64,000 nucleotides of DNA. Origin: Reyranella sp. (lineage in GTDB: Bacteria; Pseudomonadota; Alphaproteobacteria; Reyranellales; Reyranellaceae). The position numbers were made by a program, and so were the translations under genes. The stretch's first letter is position 1; the number at the start of each line of letters is the position of its first letter. Where the stretch lies: positions 1 through 64,000 of the forward strand of contig NZ_JAUSBN010000035.1 of assembly GCF_030651995.1 (NCBI RefSeq). The letters are read 5' to 3'. The notes under the pieces were generated by a model. That model was given only the letters and a program-made list of their open reading frames with translations, had not been told where the DNA came from and did no database searches. Positions 63,640 through 64,000 of this stretch are shown here, piece by piece.

Positions 63640-64000
63640 TCATCGGGCGATGCGCGTGCAGGCGACGGTGGTGCCGCCGAACGACGGGATGAACGCCGAA
63701 TGCTTGCCCGCACCGCCCGCCACCGTGATGTGGATGTCCTTCGGATCGCGGCCGATCGACAGCCAGTCACCGTCCGGCTTGTGGCCGGTGGTCTCGTACG
63801 TCACGAGGTTTTCCTTCGAGACGCGCGAGAGATGGACTCGCGAGCGCTTCCACAGCTCCTCGCGGATGCTGTCGATCGTGAAACCGTCGCGCTTCAGGGT
63901 CGCGGCATGCTCGGGACCGATGATGACGAACATCGGGCCCTTGCCGTAGATCGTGTTGGAGCCCGGGTTGGACATGCCGCCCGCGAAGGTGGTCAGCAGC
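63640..64000 (-). CDS. Partial unrecognised protein (5' end beyond the window), paralogous domain
   Basis: The frame stays open to the window edge: the visible C-terminal 119 residues read LLTTFAGGMSNPGSNTIYGKGPMFVIIGPEHAATLKRDGF and end GGAGKHSAFIPSFGGTTVACTRIAR. An ATG exists at 63975, but the reading upstream is in-frame and looks coding (LLTTFAGG), so a longer gene is likely. The block MFVIIGPEHAATLKRDGFTIDSIREELWKR aligns with VLLLPLELAEKIARHEGWDIRRVQQYLFDQ of the downstream gene. No family assigned. Confidence 0.7.
   Translation of the reverse strand, partial: LLTTFAGGMSNPGSNTIYGKGPMFVIIGPEHAATLKRDGFTIDSIREELWKRSRVHLSRVSKENLVTYETTGHKPDGDWLSIGRDPKDIHITVAGGAGKHSAFIPSFGGTTVACTRIAR

Overview
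This window is high-GC DNA (roughly two-thirds G+C by eye) with densely packed genes, many start/stop overlaps, and frequent GTG/TTG starts. The gene content is typical of a metabolically versatile alphaproteobacterium of the Bradyrhizobium/Reyranella/Rhodospirillales kind: many ABC importers, a Bug-type binding protein, a Mg-type HemB, NnrU, and CoA-linked catabolism. The assignment rests on content and style only, since there is no rRNA or other marker. No tRNA, rRNA, CRISPR array, insertion sequence or phage gene is visible. I see only one clear transcription regulator (13611-14012).

Layout. (1) 183-5120, minus strand: a dipeptide-type ABC importer (two permeases and a binding protein, but no ATPases in the window) with a metal-dependent amidohydrolase. 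(2) 5257-13135: a hydantoin/N-carbamoyl amino acid catabolic cluster. It holds a DHDPS-family lyase, hydantoinase (HydA), N-carbamoyl-D-amino-acid hydrolase, a flavin-reductase-like protein, an Asp/Glu/hydantoin racemase (minus strand) and a complete polar amino acid ABC importer. A palindromic repeat lies between hydantoinase and carbamoylase. (3) 13146-19432: a MliC-like lipoprotein, an XRE regulator divergent from an orphan Bug binding protein, a RibD/DHFR-like reductase, a small secreted protein, an APC permease and a benzoylformate-decarboxylase-like ThDP enzyme. (4) 19684-24350: a DedA-like protein, then an NMT1/THI5-type ABC importer with an amidohydrolase that ends in a natural histidine-rich tail. 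(5) 24347-32966: small membrane and secreted proteins, a split ChrA pair coupled to a CYTH-like protein, an aminotransferase, an ABC-2 exporter and MepA. (6) 33004-42100: a crotonase-fold protein, a TauD-like dioxygenase, a DUF21 fragment, a penicillin acylase, a CaiB-type CoA transferase, an EamA exporter, two tandem 336-aa alpha/beta hydrolases and a NUDIX protein. (7) 42097-50782: hemB, then a valine/isobutyrate module (acyl-CoA dehydrogenase, 3-hydroxyisobutyryl-CoA hydrolase, mmsB), a LigE-like GST, a MaoC protein, a monooxygenase-like protein, corA, another GST and a compositionally odd unknown gene. (8) 50790-62630: TauE/SafE, glutaryl-CoA dehydrogenase, and a second NMT1/THI5 ABC importer divergent from a tight catabolic run (TIM-barrel isomerase, enolase-superfamily enzyme, epimerase-like SDR, GNAT, DHDPS-family aldolase, amidase). 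(9) 62658-64000: two neighbouring genes of an unrecognised family sharing a C-terminal domain, the upstream one cut by the window edge.

How it fits together. Much of the window is import plus breakdown of amides, ureides and organic acids. Region 2 can take a 5-substituted hydantoin through racemisation, ring opening and decarbamoylation to a D-amino acid. Region 7 feeds branched-chain acyl-CoAs to propanoate-level metabolism. Region 8 looks like a complete importer-plus-pathway for an unidentified, possibly amide-containing, sugar acid. Substrates of the importers are inferred only from neighbours.
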